Shown: positions 1 to 11,623, numbered from the stretch's first letter. The stretch is 64,000 bases of DNA from Rutstroemia sp. NJR-2017a BVV2 (GCA_002946415.1 NJPS01000013.1:682001-746000); one strand, 5' to 3'. Notes: generated from the sequence alone by a model not told the origin. Translations and numbers: made by a program.

Positions 1-1390
1 GAACAGGTGCAACATTCCTCAGGTTCGATGACTTGCGGGTTATATTAGTCGATCGTCCGACCGCCTGGAGGTTGTTTGCTCCAAGTCTGACGGCCGATCC
101 TCACTATCCACCAAATGAAAGTAGTAAGTTTACCTTTTCTTTAACTAGACTTTGGATAACTGTTAACCGCAGACAGTCATTGTTACTGGCCCATATCTTG
201 TGCGTACTGCTTCGATCATATTTGATATTTTGTACCTGACCGGTGATATAAATGAGACGACCACCCTTGAGGTGGTTACCCCCAGAATTGTGACGCAAGT
301 GTCATGGAATGGCGAAGGGATTAGTACTACTCCAACTTCTTGGGGAACCAGAAAGGGGAGCTTGCCAGGACCCAATACCTATCAGCTACCAAAGTTATCT
401 GGCTGGAAGACGAAAGAAAGTTTCCCGGAACGCTGGGCGAACTATTCCGATACTAGCCTTGCGTGGGCTCATGCTAATCACACAACCACAGCAAGCTCAT
501 CTGCTTCGGCTACAAAGCCATATCTTTTCATTGATGAATACGGTTTTCATACTGGTATTCACATCTGGCGTGGTTCGTTTGCTTCGCATGCAGATGGAGC
601 TTATATCAAGGTACAAGGTGGTGCGGGATTCGCATTTTCGATATACTTGAATGGTCTATTTTTGGGTGCATTTCCAGGCTCTGCCAGTTCTTCTTCTAGT
701 GGGATGACCATCAGTTTTGACAATACGACATTGAATGAAAACAACACTCTCGTTGTCATCCAAGACAACACCGGTCATGATGAGAGTGGCGGAGCAACAA
801 CGGTACGAGGCATTCTCAACGCCACTCTCTTGGGAACTACTAAGACGTTCAATTCATGGAAAGTGGCAGGTACTGCTGGAGGATCAATAAACGCTATATT
901 AGATCCAGTCCGAGGAATCTATAACGAAGGCGGCCTCACTGGAGAGCGTTTGGGTTGGCACTTGCCCGGATATGATGATTCTAGCTGGCAACAGAACTCA
1001 CCTTCCGCGGGAATCTTTGATGCTGGGGTACAATTCTACAGAACAACAGTTGAATTGGATGTCCCCGATGGGCATGACATGTCTGTGCATTTTACCTTGA
1101 CCCAGGACTTTACATCCAATGTTCGTGCTTTCCTCTATGTTAACGGATATCAATATGGTCGATACATGCCATCAGTGAGCAGCACCAATACATTTCCTGT
1201 TCCACCCGGAATCCTGAATTATGGAGGACAGAATTTGATCGCATTGGCGCTTTGGTCATTCAACCGTTCTGGCGCGAACATTCACGTTGATTGGGAGATC
1301 ACGAAGCTTACTAGGTCCTCGCTCAACACCAAGTTCGACGCTTCTTACCTTCAACCAGCATGGAGCAGTGACCGCATCAACTATGCGTAG
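1..1390 (+). CDS. Beta-galactosidase (GH35), C-terminal part, 5' end outside window
   Basis: Partial gene: the reading frame is open from base 3, a 53 bp intron spans 124-176 (GTAAGT donor, CAG acceptor) and the stop is at 1388-1390. The upstream exon reads as the beta-galactosidase middle domain (TFLRFDDLRVILVDR) and the second exon carries the two C-terminal jelly-roll domains of fungal lacA-type enzymes (WHLPGYDDSSW, FYVNGYQYG-like segment LYVNGYQYGRYMP, and the ALWSFNRSGANI end). The GH35 catalytic glutamates would lie upstream, outside the window. Family enzymes are secreted, about 1000 residues, and remove terminal beta-1,4-galactose from pectic galactan and related plant polymers. Several N-x-S/T sites are visible, fitting secretion. 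Product assignment is firm; substrate is inference. Confidence 0.9.
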
Positions 1391-1543
1391 GGTGAACTAT
1401 TTGATAATTTCTGACGGTTGGATCTCATAAGTTTTCGTTGAGTGGATTACCTCTTTTTTTTTGTGGATTACAAAATATTTTCCACCACTGTGACGCTTTG
1501 ACGAAAACTCAAGGAGAGGTGGATTCTCTAGGCCCCTCATTCA

Positions 1544-1552
1544 ATCAGATAA
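1544..1552 (+). promoter_or_regulatory. Putative SreA (GATA) iron-response site
   Basis: ATCAGATAA matches the fungal SreA/SRE/URBS1 consensus ATCWGATAA exactly and is followed by a second GATAA at 1553-1557. It lies 476 bp upstream of the siderophore transporter start. In iron-replete cells SreA-type GATA factors repress siderophore genes through this motif. Occupancy here is inference. Confidence 0.6.
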
Positions 1553-1868
1553 GATAAAACTTGATCAACATCCTTACCGCCTAGACTAAAAATGTCAAGA
1601 CCATTGCACATCACTAGTCGATATCTGTAGTCTTGGCCCGCTCTATGGATTTTCACTTCCCTGCCGTACATCGACTTGGAGATGCTTAATGATGACTCGG
1701 TAACTTGTGTGGATCATGACCCGTTGAAGACCAGATAGATGGACCTTTTGCGTGGCCAGGTCGGCCATATCAGGTGTTTTTGACACGAATTGAGACTGAT
1801 GCGTTTATTGCTAGTCGGCTACCACTTATCGCCTGCTTGAAAAGAGTGGCCCAATACTAGGCTGCATG

Positions 1869-1877
1869 ATCAGATAA
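1869..1877 (+). promoter_or_regulatory. Putative SreA (GATA) iron-response site
   Basis: Second exact ATCAGATAA, 151 bp upstream of the transporter ATG at 2028. Two perfect nine-base matches within 335 bp of one promoter, next to the gene type that SreA is known to control, is unlikely to be chance. Confidence 0.65.
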
Positions 1878-2027
1878 GCCAGTGCATCAGCAGGGGATAC
1901 TTATACACGCGAATCCAAGGGCTGCATATAACAGTAGTGAAAGTTTCCCACGCCCGATCAATTATACTTTTCGGTCTTCGTATCCCAACTATCATCTACG
2001 ACAACTAGGTAGTTCCAAACTGTGACC

Positions 2028-4010
2028 ATGGTATCATTCAGGCCTGGGTTTCGTAGGACAACAACCGAAAACGAGGGTCCAGCTGTCCATATGACTGAAT
2101 TACCTAACGATAACAAAACACCTGCCATCACTGGGACCCAGGACACGATTTCTCCCAGCAATATCAACGAGGATACCATATCAGAGCAACCAGAAAAGGA
2201 TATTCTTCCGGCCGAAGATGCACAACGAGGCGTTCAACAGGTTGAGGCAGTTACTTTGACATGGTCGAAACCCTACCTCATTGCAGTATTCATCCTGTAA
2301 GTTCACCCCTTCTGTACTCTCCAGAGACCCCCAACTTATGCGCCTCATTCAGTATGTGGTTGCTTTATCTTGTGAATGCATTCCAAGCATCCATTCTATA
2401 TAACCTAGTGCCATATGCTACGAGCGCCTTTGAGACTCACTCTTTGATCACCGTCATCGGTATCGTCGCCAACAGTATGACTGCTGCAGTATATATACCC
2501 CTCGCGAAGATGTTGGATCTCTGGGGTCGTGCTGAGGGATTTTTACTTATGGTCGCATTTGCTGTTTTGGGGTTGATCCTCATGGCTGCGTGCGATGGTC
2601 TTACTGTGTTCTGTGTTGCCCAAGTACGTTATGCTCAAGAGATTTAAAGGACCTCTAGATCATTGCTAAATTATAGTAATTAGGTGTTTTACTCTATCGG
2701 TTTCGGTGGATTGATCTACAGCATCGATGTCATCACGGCCGATGTGTCTAAATTGAAAAACAGAGGTCTCGCATACGCTTTCACTTCATCGCCTTATATC
2801 ATTACAGCATTCGCGGGTCCCAATGTATCCGACAAATTCTACTACAATCTCAGTTGGAGATTGGGTTTTGGTTGTTTCGCTATCATTCTGCCGTTTGTAG
2901 CGGCACCATTGTTCATTATCCTGAAGTTGCATCTACGCAAAGCAGAAAATCGAGGTCTCCTGATTAGAGAAAGAAGTGGGCGAACACTCTTGCAAAATAT
3001 ATGGCATTATATGCAAGAATTTGACGGTAAATTAATCGCTGTAGTCAAGGGATGTACAATTCACTGACCATCAACTAGCCGTAGGTGTTGTTCTTTTCTC
3101 CTCCGGACTCACGGTGTTCCTGTTGCCGTTTACTCTTGCCGATACCGCACCGAATGGATGGAAATCAGGTTACATCATCGCTATGATTGTTGTCGGATTT
3201 GCGGTTCTCGTTCTTTTTGGGCTCTACGAGACATTCCTCGCGAAAGCGCCGTTCCTGGATATCAACCTCCTCGCGAACCGTACAGTTATCGGAGCCTGCT
3301 TGTTAGACTTGACATACCAGATCTCTTATTATTGCTGGAACAGCTATTTCACCTCTTTTCTCCAAGTCGTCAATGACTTGTCGATTGCCGAGGCAGGATA
3401 TGTTGGCAGCACCTTTGACGTTGTCTCCGGTGTTCTTCTCCTAGGTGTAGGAGTTTTGATCCGCAAGACTGGTTACTTCCGATGGCTTCTTCTCTTCGCC
3501 GTTCCACTGTACGTTCTGGCTCAAGGTCTGATGATTTACTTCCGCCGACCGAATCAAAATATCGGGTACATCGTTATGTGTCAGATTTTCATCGCGATCG
3601 GAGGAAGTATATTCATCATCTGTGAGCAACTAGCGATCTTGGCCGCTTCAGACCATCAACACATTGCCGCCGTGCTGGCACTACTGTATGTTGTTGGAAA
3701 CATTGGTGGTGCGATTGGAAATACCATCTGTGGCACAATCTGGACGAATACCTTTCCTCAGGCCCTGGCACGCTATCTTCCGGAAGAAGCCATGGCGAAT
3801 TTCGACGATATCTACGGAGATTTGACTACACAACTCAGTTATCCAGTCGGAAGCCCCACCAGGATAGCTATTCAGCAAGCATATGGATATGCCCAGGAGA
3901 GAATGCTCATTGCGGGACTGGCTGTGATGTCAGTAGCTTTCATCTGGGTTATTATGATCAAGAATATCAATGTCGCCAAAGTGCCACAGGTGAAGGGTAA
4001 TGTGTTTTAG
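2028..4010 (+). CDS. Siderophore iron transporter, MFS family (MirB/ARN type)
   Basis: Four exons: 2028-2296, 2353-2623, 2684-3026, 3079-4010; all three introns (52-60 bp) have GT/AG ends and the phases close to give 604 residues, the usual length of 14-helix siderophore-proton symporters. The first ~75 residues are a hydrophilic cytosolic tail. Then come family-specific stretches: YLVNAFQASILYNLVPYATSAF-like first helices, IYSIDVITADV in the central loop, NRGLAYAF, and the QAYGYAQERMLIAGLAV end, where the conserved C-terminal loop contacts substrate in this family. It would import ferric hydroxamate siderophores across the plasma membrane. Two SreA-type sites precede it and a SidJ-like esterase follows on the same strand. 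The substrate (TAFC, coprogen, ferrichrome) cannot be read from sequence. Confidence 0.93.
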
Positions 4011-5003
4011 GGGTTAAATTGGAACCTTCAAAGGTTCTGGGGAGAAGCCCAAGAAGATGGTTATAATATCCAAAAATATTTCACCTTCAAATGAAATCAG
4101 ATCAGTGTGTTAAAACCTGAAAGTCAGTATAAATATATGATTCCCGAGTCTCCGAGGGTAGAAAATCGCAACATCTAACGTGACCTTCAATATCCCGTAG
4201 AAGCTTGGACATATACATTAGTTCCAAGCCTGTGGCAGCGGCTAAGTTTCCGACCGAATTTGGGCTACCGTCTATATCACTTTCATTTCATCCCGCTCAG
4301 CCCAATTCAACGCCAGCAGTCTAAGCAGTAGGCCAGATCCCATTCCATTGAGGAAAAAATGGATATTGCAGAGCGATGGACATTTCTCACCAGATAGCAC
4401 CCCTCTCGCTTGCAGCCTGCAGATACTAACTACTGTACCTACAAAACCAGTAAGTAACACCCGAGCTAATTCTGGGAGCGAATGCGAAGGTGGGATTGTG
4501 CTTTGAGGGGCCAGTAAGGTTAAGCAAGAAGCGGACTGCGAGTGGGGTCTATGTGAATATCTTATCAGATTATCGAACGATTTCTCTTTAGCGGGAAGAA
4601 AAATCTAATCTAATCTGATGCGCTGTGGATCTTCTTGTCCCGACAATGGGTATCTGTTACGTTTTCGTCAGTGAAGGGTGGGATGGGTATTTATTCTTTT
4701 TACCATGTTCTGGACCTACTACAATGGTCCTTGAGCCTTGTGTTGGGCTCATCATATGCTGTGGGTAGTAATAAGAGTGATGCCTAGCGGGGGTGTCGGA
4801 ATGTCCCTGGATGGACGAGCATTTTTCAAGCCGACTGGAGAAGCTACTGTTTTGTAAAGAAGGTGCCAGGAGTTTCAAAAGAGAGTCACTATTCGGTGCT
4901 TCTCTGGATGAAAGCGTATTATTGCAACCGTCATCGGTCTTGATATATTCCTGAATTTACATAGAACCATCGCAGCCCTCACTATTTCCACCATCAACTC
5001 AAT
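4011..5003. other. Intergenic, promoter of the SidJ-like esterase
   Basis: About 1 kb without a convincing reading frame. It holds one ATCWGATAA site on the minus strand (4562-4570) overlapping a second TTATC at 4570-4574, and a short TCTAATCTAATCT run near 4602. Confidence 0.6.
4562..4570 (-). promoter_or_regulatory. Putative SreA (GATA) iron-response site
   Basis: TTATCAGAT is the reverse complement of ATCTGATAA, again an exact ATCWGATAA match, 434 bp upstream of the DUF1749 esterase start at 5004 and about 550 bp beyond the transporter stop. A further TTATC begins at its last base. Confidence 0.5.
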
Positions 5004-6100
5004 ATGACTTCAAAATTCTGGCCCATGGGCGGCCATCCAGGTATCCTGCATCACTACGTACGTGCACCCAAACCTCCTCACTCCCCCTCCTCACCATCCT
5101 AACAAAACAGACCGAAACCCTCGTAACCTTTGAATACACCACCCTCACCATCTCCAAACCACACATCCTCCTCTTCCTCGGCGGCCTCGGCGACGGCCTC
5201 GCAACCACCTCCTACACATCCGACATCATCCACCGCTTAGAGCCCACCCCCTGGTCCCTCTTCACACTGAACCTTTCCTCATCCTACAGCCAATGGGGAA
5301 CAGGCCATCTCGATCGCGACACAGATGAGGTAGCGCAATGCATACGATACATTTTACAATACAAGGCCGCCAAGTTCAACAACAGCAAGATCATCATCAT
5401 GGGCCACTCGACAGGAAGTCAAGCCGTACTGCACTATTTGCACAGACCAAATCCGCACACCGGTGTTTCGGAATTCGATCGCGAACTCCAGCACATCGTC
5501 CGTCCAGTCGTTGATGGAGCAATCATGCAAGCGCCGGTATCTGACCGGGAGGCATTGCAGTGGGTGATGAAGGAAGGGTTTCTGGGGAAACCGCCTGAAG
5601 AAATACAGGCGGTATATCGTCAGATTCAAGCTATAGCAGAGGGGAAGGATAAATCGTTCGATACGATAATACCACTCTCTCTGACGGCCCATTTCGGATA
5701 TGGAAGTGTTCCTATAAGTCTAAGAAGATTTATGAGTCTGATGAGCCCGCAAAGCCCCGAAGAGCCGTCCGAGGACGATTTATTTAGTTCGGATTTGAGT
5801 GATGGACAATTGTTGAAAACATTTGGGAATGTAGTGGAACGAGGGCTTCTCAGGGACAAATTGGTGATTTTGTTCTCGGGTGCTGATCAGTCTGTTCCTG
5901 ACTGGGTGGACAAGAAGAAATTGCTGGGTAGGTGGAGAGATGCTGCTAATCATGGGGGAACGGAACAGGTTTGGGATGATGAATATAGTGGGTTGATAGC
6001 GGGCGCCAGTCATGCATTGAGCAATGATGATCAGGCTGGACCACGACGGGAAGTTGTGAATAGAGTGTTAGGTTATCTCCGTAGGATAGAAAAATTGTAG
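5004..6100 (+). CDS. DUF1749 alpha/beta-hydrolase, SidJ-like siderophore esterase
   Basis: Two exons, 5004-5057 and 5111-6100, with a 53 bp intron (GTACGT ... AACAAAACAG); 347 residues, normal for DUF1749 proteins. The chain reads HILLFLGGLGDG at the oxyanion-hole strand and IIIMGHSTGSQA at the nucleophile elbow (G-H-S-T-G), with SVPDWVDKK and a late GASHAL supplying likely acid and histidine of the triad. No signal peptide, so cytosolic. In Aspergillus fumigatus the DUF1749 protein SidJ hydrolyses fusarinine-type siderophore products inside the cell to release iron; the neighbouring siderophore transporter and the shared GATA-site type support that role here. DUF1749 also includes proteins of unknown function, so the substrate remains inference. 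Confidence 0.85.
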
Positions 6101-6465
6101 ATAACATTGGTTAACTTTTTACCGTTCGGCCCAGACAAATCCCAATTTAGGAAGTCAATAATGGTATGTAAACCCCAAGAGAACCAACGACTGGGCTGTC
6201 TCACTGCATGGACAGTAGAAATAGTCTTGGTGCTAGCTAATGTAAAGCGGACTCCATGATATCACCTTATCTTTGAAGAATGCTGGTCTAGATTTGGCTA
6301 GGCCTATCGTCTCTATCGCCTAAGGACGTATACAGCCCAGAGGATCTCTTCTAGAAAAACGATCGAAAACGCAGCATTCTCTTCGGTGAACGTATCACTG
6401 CAAGTCACCCTCTAGCGATCATTGTTCCAAAAGACGATGTAAAAAGCGGTAGGATGCCAGATCAT
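6101..6465. other. Intergenic between convergent genes
   Basis: Space between the 3' ends of the esterase (plus) and lipase (minus) genes. I see no gene or repeat here. Confidence 0.6.
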
Positions 6466-9400
6466 TTAATATTGCACATCAAGATCAGTATCCAATACAC
6501 CTCTCGCCAGAGCGCCAAGACTATACTCGTATCTCCCGGGACTATGATCAAGCAACATACTCCCACCAAAGCGTACTTCCCCGAATCTCTTCTCCACATC
6601 TCTCACATACTTCAAGATACTTCTCGTAGCTGGTTTCCCCAAGCCCGCATGATCTCCTTCATCCTTCGTGAAGGCATTTCTCTTCAATACTGGCATTGCT
6701 TCGACCATGAACACTTCACCAGGAGGATGCAACTTCGTGCTCAACATACTCGCCCTTAAAGCTTTCAATGCAGAATATGCCCATTTATCATCCTCCTCTT
6801 CGCTACCTCTGCCTGGCTGACCGTACCACTTCTCAGAGAATGAGTTGCTCATGCCGGTCCAGACTCGACTTTTTACTTCGCCCTTAGCTCCAGAATCATC
6901 GTTCTTGAAAGCTAAAGCAACAGCCTGGAGATCATGCAAGAGCCCAAGTGACAAGTAAGGAACGAGATCTTGCCCGTTAACAATTGTTGTTATAAGGCCT
7001 CTAGTTGCCAGTCTTAGCGATGGGGACATCGTGGCTGGCGGTCCGTAAGCGTAGACGTGGATTGGCCTTCCTGGAGGCAATTGTAGATCGACTGAGGAGG
7101 TACCGACTTCCCCATTGGTGATGTATAATGGTGACTGATTGTGTGAAGTGATGAACGAAGTGCCATTAATTGCGGGCTCCGAAATCATAACGGCTAATAA
7201 AGCAGACACTCCACCACCCAAGCTATGTCCGCACATGACGAGACCATAGTCAGGGAACTCCTCGAGTGCCGCTTTGAGCGTGGCCATGACGCGACTAGCA
7301 CCACCATCTAGAAGCCGACGTGCAGAAGCATGAATTCCCATATGAACCTTGTATGCCTTGCCCCGCCAGACGAGCTCATCATAATCACAAGTCATATCGG
7401 CAAGGACATCCTCAAACCCGAGAGTACCTCGACACGTTAAAACAACCGCCTTTGACTGATGATCAAGCGAGACAAAATGTACCATGGGGACACCAGTATT
7501 CGTATGACCACTAGAATCAGTTCCACCCTGGGGGTCCACAAAGGACGAGAGAAGTATCGTATCCGCAGGGAGTTGTGTATGCTCAGAGAATGATCGATGT
7601 TCATGATGATGCAAATTATCGATCTGAATTCTTTTGTTGGGATCTGAGATACCCATCATGCGCAAGAAGCTCGATCCATAAGAGGCAGATGCAAACTTGA
7701 CAAATCTTGTAATATTTTCTACAATGTGACGTTGTGGAAAGCTACCATCAACTGTACCCGTACGGATTAGGGATTCCAGCGCCTCCGAACTTTCGAATGC
7801 ACCGTTCCTGAGACGCGCTGCGGGTACCAATGACGTTGCAGAATTATTGGTGTCTAACGTGAAAATACTCTGCTCATAAGAATTCGTTCGACGATGATTG
7901 CTGGAGGCCGAGGATAGCCGATTGAAGGCTATATCCCGGTCGGATTTAGCTCTGAGAAGGTTCTTCTGACCTGCTGGGTGAGTTCTAAAAGTCGTGGGGG
8001 AACTCGAACGACCTTGGTTAGCAGAAAGAACGGAGTAAGTATCGGTTTGTGAGACTGTGGAATCTCTCCTATGTTCATGAACCGAATAATAACTTGTCCT
8101 TGAAGTAGTACGGGGACTGTCGGCATGCATTACACCCAGATCCCTGGAGGAGAAATAATTCGGGTTGCCTCTTTGAGGTGGATGGGGCAAATCCCGGGAT
8201 GGAGGTAGGTTACTGGAACGGCGAGGTGGAACGGTAATATTTGGTAAAGTAGGCTTGACAGTTGATACAGAACCCGGACTCCCCCAAGCTGGACGACTTT
8301 GGACCTTTTTCGTCTCGGGAGACTCTTTATTCTCGTCCTTGTTCCATAGATTGGAGAGAGTTGTACTCGACCTCCCCTTGAAGGCTTGCCGGAAAGTACC
8401 CTTCTTCTCCTGCTCCTTCACTACTGGCTTTTCCGTTTTTGATTTTCTGAGTACTCCAGGTTTGCCAGCTTGTCTATTGCTTGAAGGGGGTAATTCGGGG
8501 CTGGAGGTCGAAGATGAATTGTCTCGGGGTTTCCTGGATCGTTTCTGATTTGCTAGGTTATCTGAAGCTCCCGGAGATAGTACTGTTAGGGTTGTATCAG
8601 CATTCCTCTCGTCATCCAAAGTGCCCGAGTGTAATGAAAGTTTAGGTATTTTCGATCTGCTAGTAGCTCGCTTCAGGCGAGAAAGGACAGGAGGAAAAGG
8701 GTCACTTGAATAGACTGAAGCTTCTGATCTAGGACTGAGTTCGGAAAGCTGACTGGTTGCAGGAGCAAAACCAGTATCTTCAGTCATTGTTGTATCAGCA
8801 GTACTATCCTCCGCTTCGATCTGTTCTTGTGGAGGGCCTTGCAGTAGTGTACTCTGTAGCCTGTTTCCAACAATACGATAGACAATTCTTCCAGCTGCAA
8901 TCACTGATCTGTCAGGGGCTGCGTCCGGTCGACGCTCACTGTCCGAAGCAGAACTCTCCACAAAGCCAGTATGATCTTCCACTATTTCTACCCCAGGCGG
9001 CGGTGACAAGTTCGGAGGTTCAGATCCACTGAATTCAACTGTAATGGTCTTTGTGGTGGAAGTCGATGTCGTAATAGTCACAGATGAATCGGGAGGTGAG
9101 GATTCCAAGATCCTTTGTTTTAGGGCAATTTCGGATATTTCATCGAAATCATCGTGCTCTATTCCGCCCCTCTCGATTGTCTGTAACAACTCGTCTCCCC
9201 TAGTGTCCAAAAACGATAATCCAGAGCCATTCCTTGTGTTTTCAACGGCATTTCGTGATTCGTAATCTGTAGTTTTTCCAACAACATCCGCCCTACGTCC
9301 ATCATTGAGAATCACGACATCCCAAATAACCTCTTCATATCTATGTTCTTTACTTTCGAGATCTGTCAATTTGCGGCACCAGCGCTGTAGTAACGCCAAT

Positions 9401-10017
9401 CCGCAAATGCCCAGCAAGAGATCCCCCACGCTGACCTTTTCTCCTTCAACACCAGTAGCAGGATTCTGGAATTCCCGTCTTATTAATGTGATGATGCTTG
9501 CTATAGCTCTTGATGAATCCGTGGAACCAAGTATGCCATCCAGAGCGCCGAGCAATTGCTGTGAGAAGTCTGTGGCCGATGATAAAGCTGCAGACGAGAA
9601 ATGGAACCCAGCAGAAGCAGCAAACGATATTCCAGTAATGGTCGAATGTAAAGTCGCAATACTTCTTTCCAGCAACCCTTCCGCCTCCAGTCTTCCAACT
9701 TCTCCCGTACTTCGGTTTGCCACATCCTTCCCCGCACGATGTATTATTCCTTCAATGACAGCCCGACTCAGTTCTAAGCCGGTAAGTGTCGTAACTCTCG
9801 CACTGTCAATTGCTAAGCCGCCTATGAATGTGCCGAGCCGTATATATAGGGATGAGGATCTCGTAACGAAACTGACTGCATTGGCGACCGTTGACGGGAG
9901 GAGCGTCGACGTCCGAGCCGGTTCGGCTTTGACGAGGGTACCACTGGAGTTCTCATTGTCTTGCTTCTTCTGGTCGTCACCATCTTGTGCCTTGTGTGCA
10001 TGAAGCTCCACCTCCAT
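6466..10017 (-). CDS. Class 3 lipase, sn1-specific diacylglycerol lipase-like
   Basis: A single uninterrupted frame of 1183 codons. The frame stays open to 10075 but the first ATG is at 10017 (MEVELHAHK). Residues ~40-260 hold a hydrophobic N-terminal part, ~270-720 are low-complexity, Ser/Pro/Arg-rich and probably disordered, and ~790-1110 form the lipase-3 domain: AVVLTCRGT strand, then VMCGHSLGGGVSA with nucleophile Ser near 932, acid Asp in VNGQDLVPYLS, and a late His in LLDHSPGRYEYSL. This matches fungal relatives of DAGL that cleave the sn-1 chain of diacylglycerol, probably membrane-associated. It is odd for this region in having no intron over 3.5 kb. The class is firm; the DAG substrate is family inference. 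Confidence 0.88.
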   Translation of the reverse strand: MEVELHAHKAQDGDDQKKQDNENSSGTLVKAEPARTSTLLPSTVANAVSFVTRSSSLYIRLGTFIGGLAIDSARVTTLTGLELSRAVIEGIIHRAGKDVANRSTGEVGRLEAEGLLERSIATLHSTITGISFAASAGFHFSSAALSSATDFSQQLLGALDGILGSTDSSRAIASIITLIRREFQNPATGVEGEKVSVGDLLLGICGLALLQRWCRKLTDLESKEHRYEEVIWDVVILNDGRRADVVGKTTDYESRNAVENTRNGSGLSFLDTRGDELLQTIERGGIEHDDFDEISEIALKQRILESSPPDSSVTITTSTSTTKTITVEFSGSEPPNLSPPPGVEIVEDHTGFVESSASDSERRPDAAPDRSVIAAGRIVYRIVGNRLQSTLLQGPPQEQIEAEDSTADTTMTEDTGFAPATSQLSELSPRSEASVYSSDPFPPVLSRLKRATSRSKIPKLSLHSGTLDDERNADTTLTVLSPGASDNLANQKRSRKPRDNSSSTSSPELPPSSNRQAGKPGVLRKSKTEKPVVKEQEKKGTFRQAFKGRSSTTLSNLWNKDENKESPETKKVQSRPAWGSPGSVSTVKPTLPNITVPPRRSSNLPPSRDLPHPPQRGNPNYFSSRDLGVMHADSPRTTSRTSYYSVHEHRRDSTVSQTDTYSVLSANQGRSSSPTTFRTHPAGQKNLLRAKSDRDIAFNRLSSASSNHRRTNSYEQSIFTLDTNNSATSLVPAARLRNGAFESSEALESLIRTGTVDGSFPQRHIVENITRFVKFASASYGSSFLRMMGISDPNKRIQIDNLHHHEHRSFSEHTQLPADTILLSSFVDPQGGTDSSGHTNTGVPMVHFVSLDHQSKAVVLTCRGTLGFEDVLADMTCDYDELVWRGKAYKVHMGIHASARRLLDGGASRVMATLKAALEEFPDYGLVMCGHSLGGGVSALLAVMISEPAINGTSFITSHNQSPLYITNGEVGTSSVDLQLPPGRPIHVYAYGPPATMSPSLRLATRGLITTIVNGQDLVPYLSLGLLHDLQAVALAFKNDDSGAKGEVKSRVWTGMSNSFSEKWYGQPGRGSEEEDDKWAYSALKALRASMLSTKLHPPGEVFMVEAMPVLKRNAFTKDEGDHAGLGKPATRSILKYVRDVEKRFGEVRFGGSMLLDHSPGRYEYSLGALARGVLDTDLDVQY

Positions 10018-11057
10018 CGAACTCGTAATAGTCTTGTTTTCAAGCAAGATGGATTGCTTGATGCTGAATAAATGCTATCGAGTATGAAGTGCCATGCGTG
10101 GGCAGGAGAATCATCAATGGATTGAGAGACGAAAGGTCGAACACGGGGAAGAATTGAATTCGCTCAGAGGTTGGCAAAGCATATGCTGGTCGATGATGTG
10201 TACTAGAATGTAAAGCGCGTGGTGGCGGGTTAATCTTTTGGCATGTGATGAACTAGTCATTGGAATGTTATATAAATTTTAACTGGCTGTCAAGGGCATC
10301 TTGATTTTTGACTGTGCCTGCCGAGAGCAAAAGGGAAATATGGAAGGAGATATGACAGCGGCCATCATCACCATCATTGCAGTGAGCTGTGACCTACCTA
10401 TAATACCTACCGTCGCAGGTTGAGGCAGAAGCAGATCATGCAATTCGGGTCCCTGATCCCATCGGGCGGATATTAACCTATTGAATGTCCTGCAGGTCGT
10501 TCCGGATCTGATTCCGCAGGGGGGCTCTACAACGCTGGATCTGGTAGATTCCTTGGTCGCGATGGTCGAATCCAATTCAAGCTCGTCGCTTCTGTGATTC
10601 AATTCCTTTGGTTGCGCAATTGTGTCAAAATCCATGGTGAAGTATAAATAAGTATGATCCACAGATATTTATTTGTGAATACGGGGAAGCGGAGATATAC
10701 AACCAAGCCCCGCCATAACATAACAGGACAACAACCAACAAGAGTGAGCTTCACGTATACCGCCATTGTTCAGCTCCAGGTAACTCAGCCAAAGTCATTC
10801 TCTCATATAAATTCGATACCCCTTTTCTTTGCATTTACTAGACGGTTGGCGCGTGGTGTATTCTAGCTGTTCTATTTGTCTGCACTGCCTCACCAAAGCT
10901 CTTTCTGAATTTAAACCTCCGCAACCTCGACCTCGACCCAAAGGAACACATCTGCCAATTCCTCCACACAGTTCGAAGTGCAATTATAGACATCAATTGA
11001 ATTCATAGACGCTTCCTGAATCTGCCAACACTAGATTATACCGCAGGAACAAGAAAA
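10018..11057. other. Divergent intergenic region (lipase / GNA1)
   Basis: Shared upstream region of two divergent genes. A 127-codon frame at 10279-10662 (minus) shows no recognisable domain and I do not call it. No repeats seen. Confidence 0.55.
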
Positions 11058-11623
11058 ATGGCTGCCACAGAAGGTCTCTTCGATTCAGAGCTTATTTGCT
11101 CCAAGGTTGCGGAATCCCTGCCCGAGAGTTACACAATTCGAGCATTACAAAAGAGCGATTATGCGAAGGGATTTCTAGACGTCCTGCGGGTGTTGACCAC
11201 AGTCGGAGATGTTACTGAGGAGCAATGGAACGAACGATACGACTGGATGAACACACAAGGGAAAGGGGGTTATTATCTGTTGGTCATTGAAGACCAAGGG
11301 AAAATTGTCGGTACTGGCGCATTGATTGTGGAACGTAAATTGTGAGCTGCCCTCCTATACAGCGAGTCTGTAATTGCATGCTAATAAATCTCTACAGCAT
11401 TCACAATCTTGGTATGGTTGGTCACATCGAAGACATCGCCGTTGCGAAAGACCAGCAGGGAAAGAAACTCGGTCTCAAAATCATCCAAGCGTTAGACTTC
11501 GTCGCAGAAAAGATTGGTTGTTATAAGAGCATATTGGATTGCAGTGAAGCCAATGAGGGGTTCTATGTCAAGTGTGGATTCAAGAGAGCTGGTTTACAGA
11601 TGGCGCATTATTACAACCATTAG
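11058..11623 (+). CDS. GNA1: Glucosamine 6-phosphate N-acetyltransferase
   Basis: Exons 11058-11341 and 11398-11623 with a 56 bp intron; 169 residues, the normal size of the fungal enzyme. It belongs to the GNAT fold: FLDVLRVLTTVGDVTEEQW is the N-terminal substrate-binding helix of Gna1, HNLGMVGHIEDIAVAKDQQGKKLG is the beta4 strand plus the acetyl-CoA pyrophosphate loop (Q-Q-G-K-K-L-G), and CSEANEGFYVKCGFKRAGLQMAHYY is the Gna1-specific C-terminus. It acetylates glucosamine-6-phosphate with acetyl-CoA on the route to UDP-GlcNAc, needed for chitin, N-glycans and GPI anchors. Cytosolic, usually a dimer. A single essential gene in yeasts. Confidence 0.95.

Larger units (their letters stand above)
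1391..2027. other. Intergenic, promoter of the siderophore transporter
   Basis: No gene seen. It contains two exact ATCWGATAA sites (annotated separately), the first followed directly by another GATAA, and a T-run at 1452-1461 that may belong to the 3' end of the beta-galactosidase gene. Confidence 0.7.

Noticed and set aside
10279..10662. 127-codon minus-strand frame between the lipase and GNA1 genes
   Set aside because: No motif, sits in a divergent promoter region and ends in noise-like sequence.
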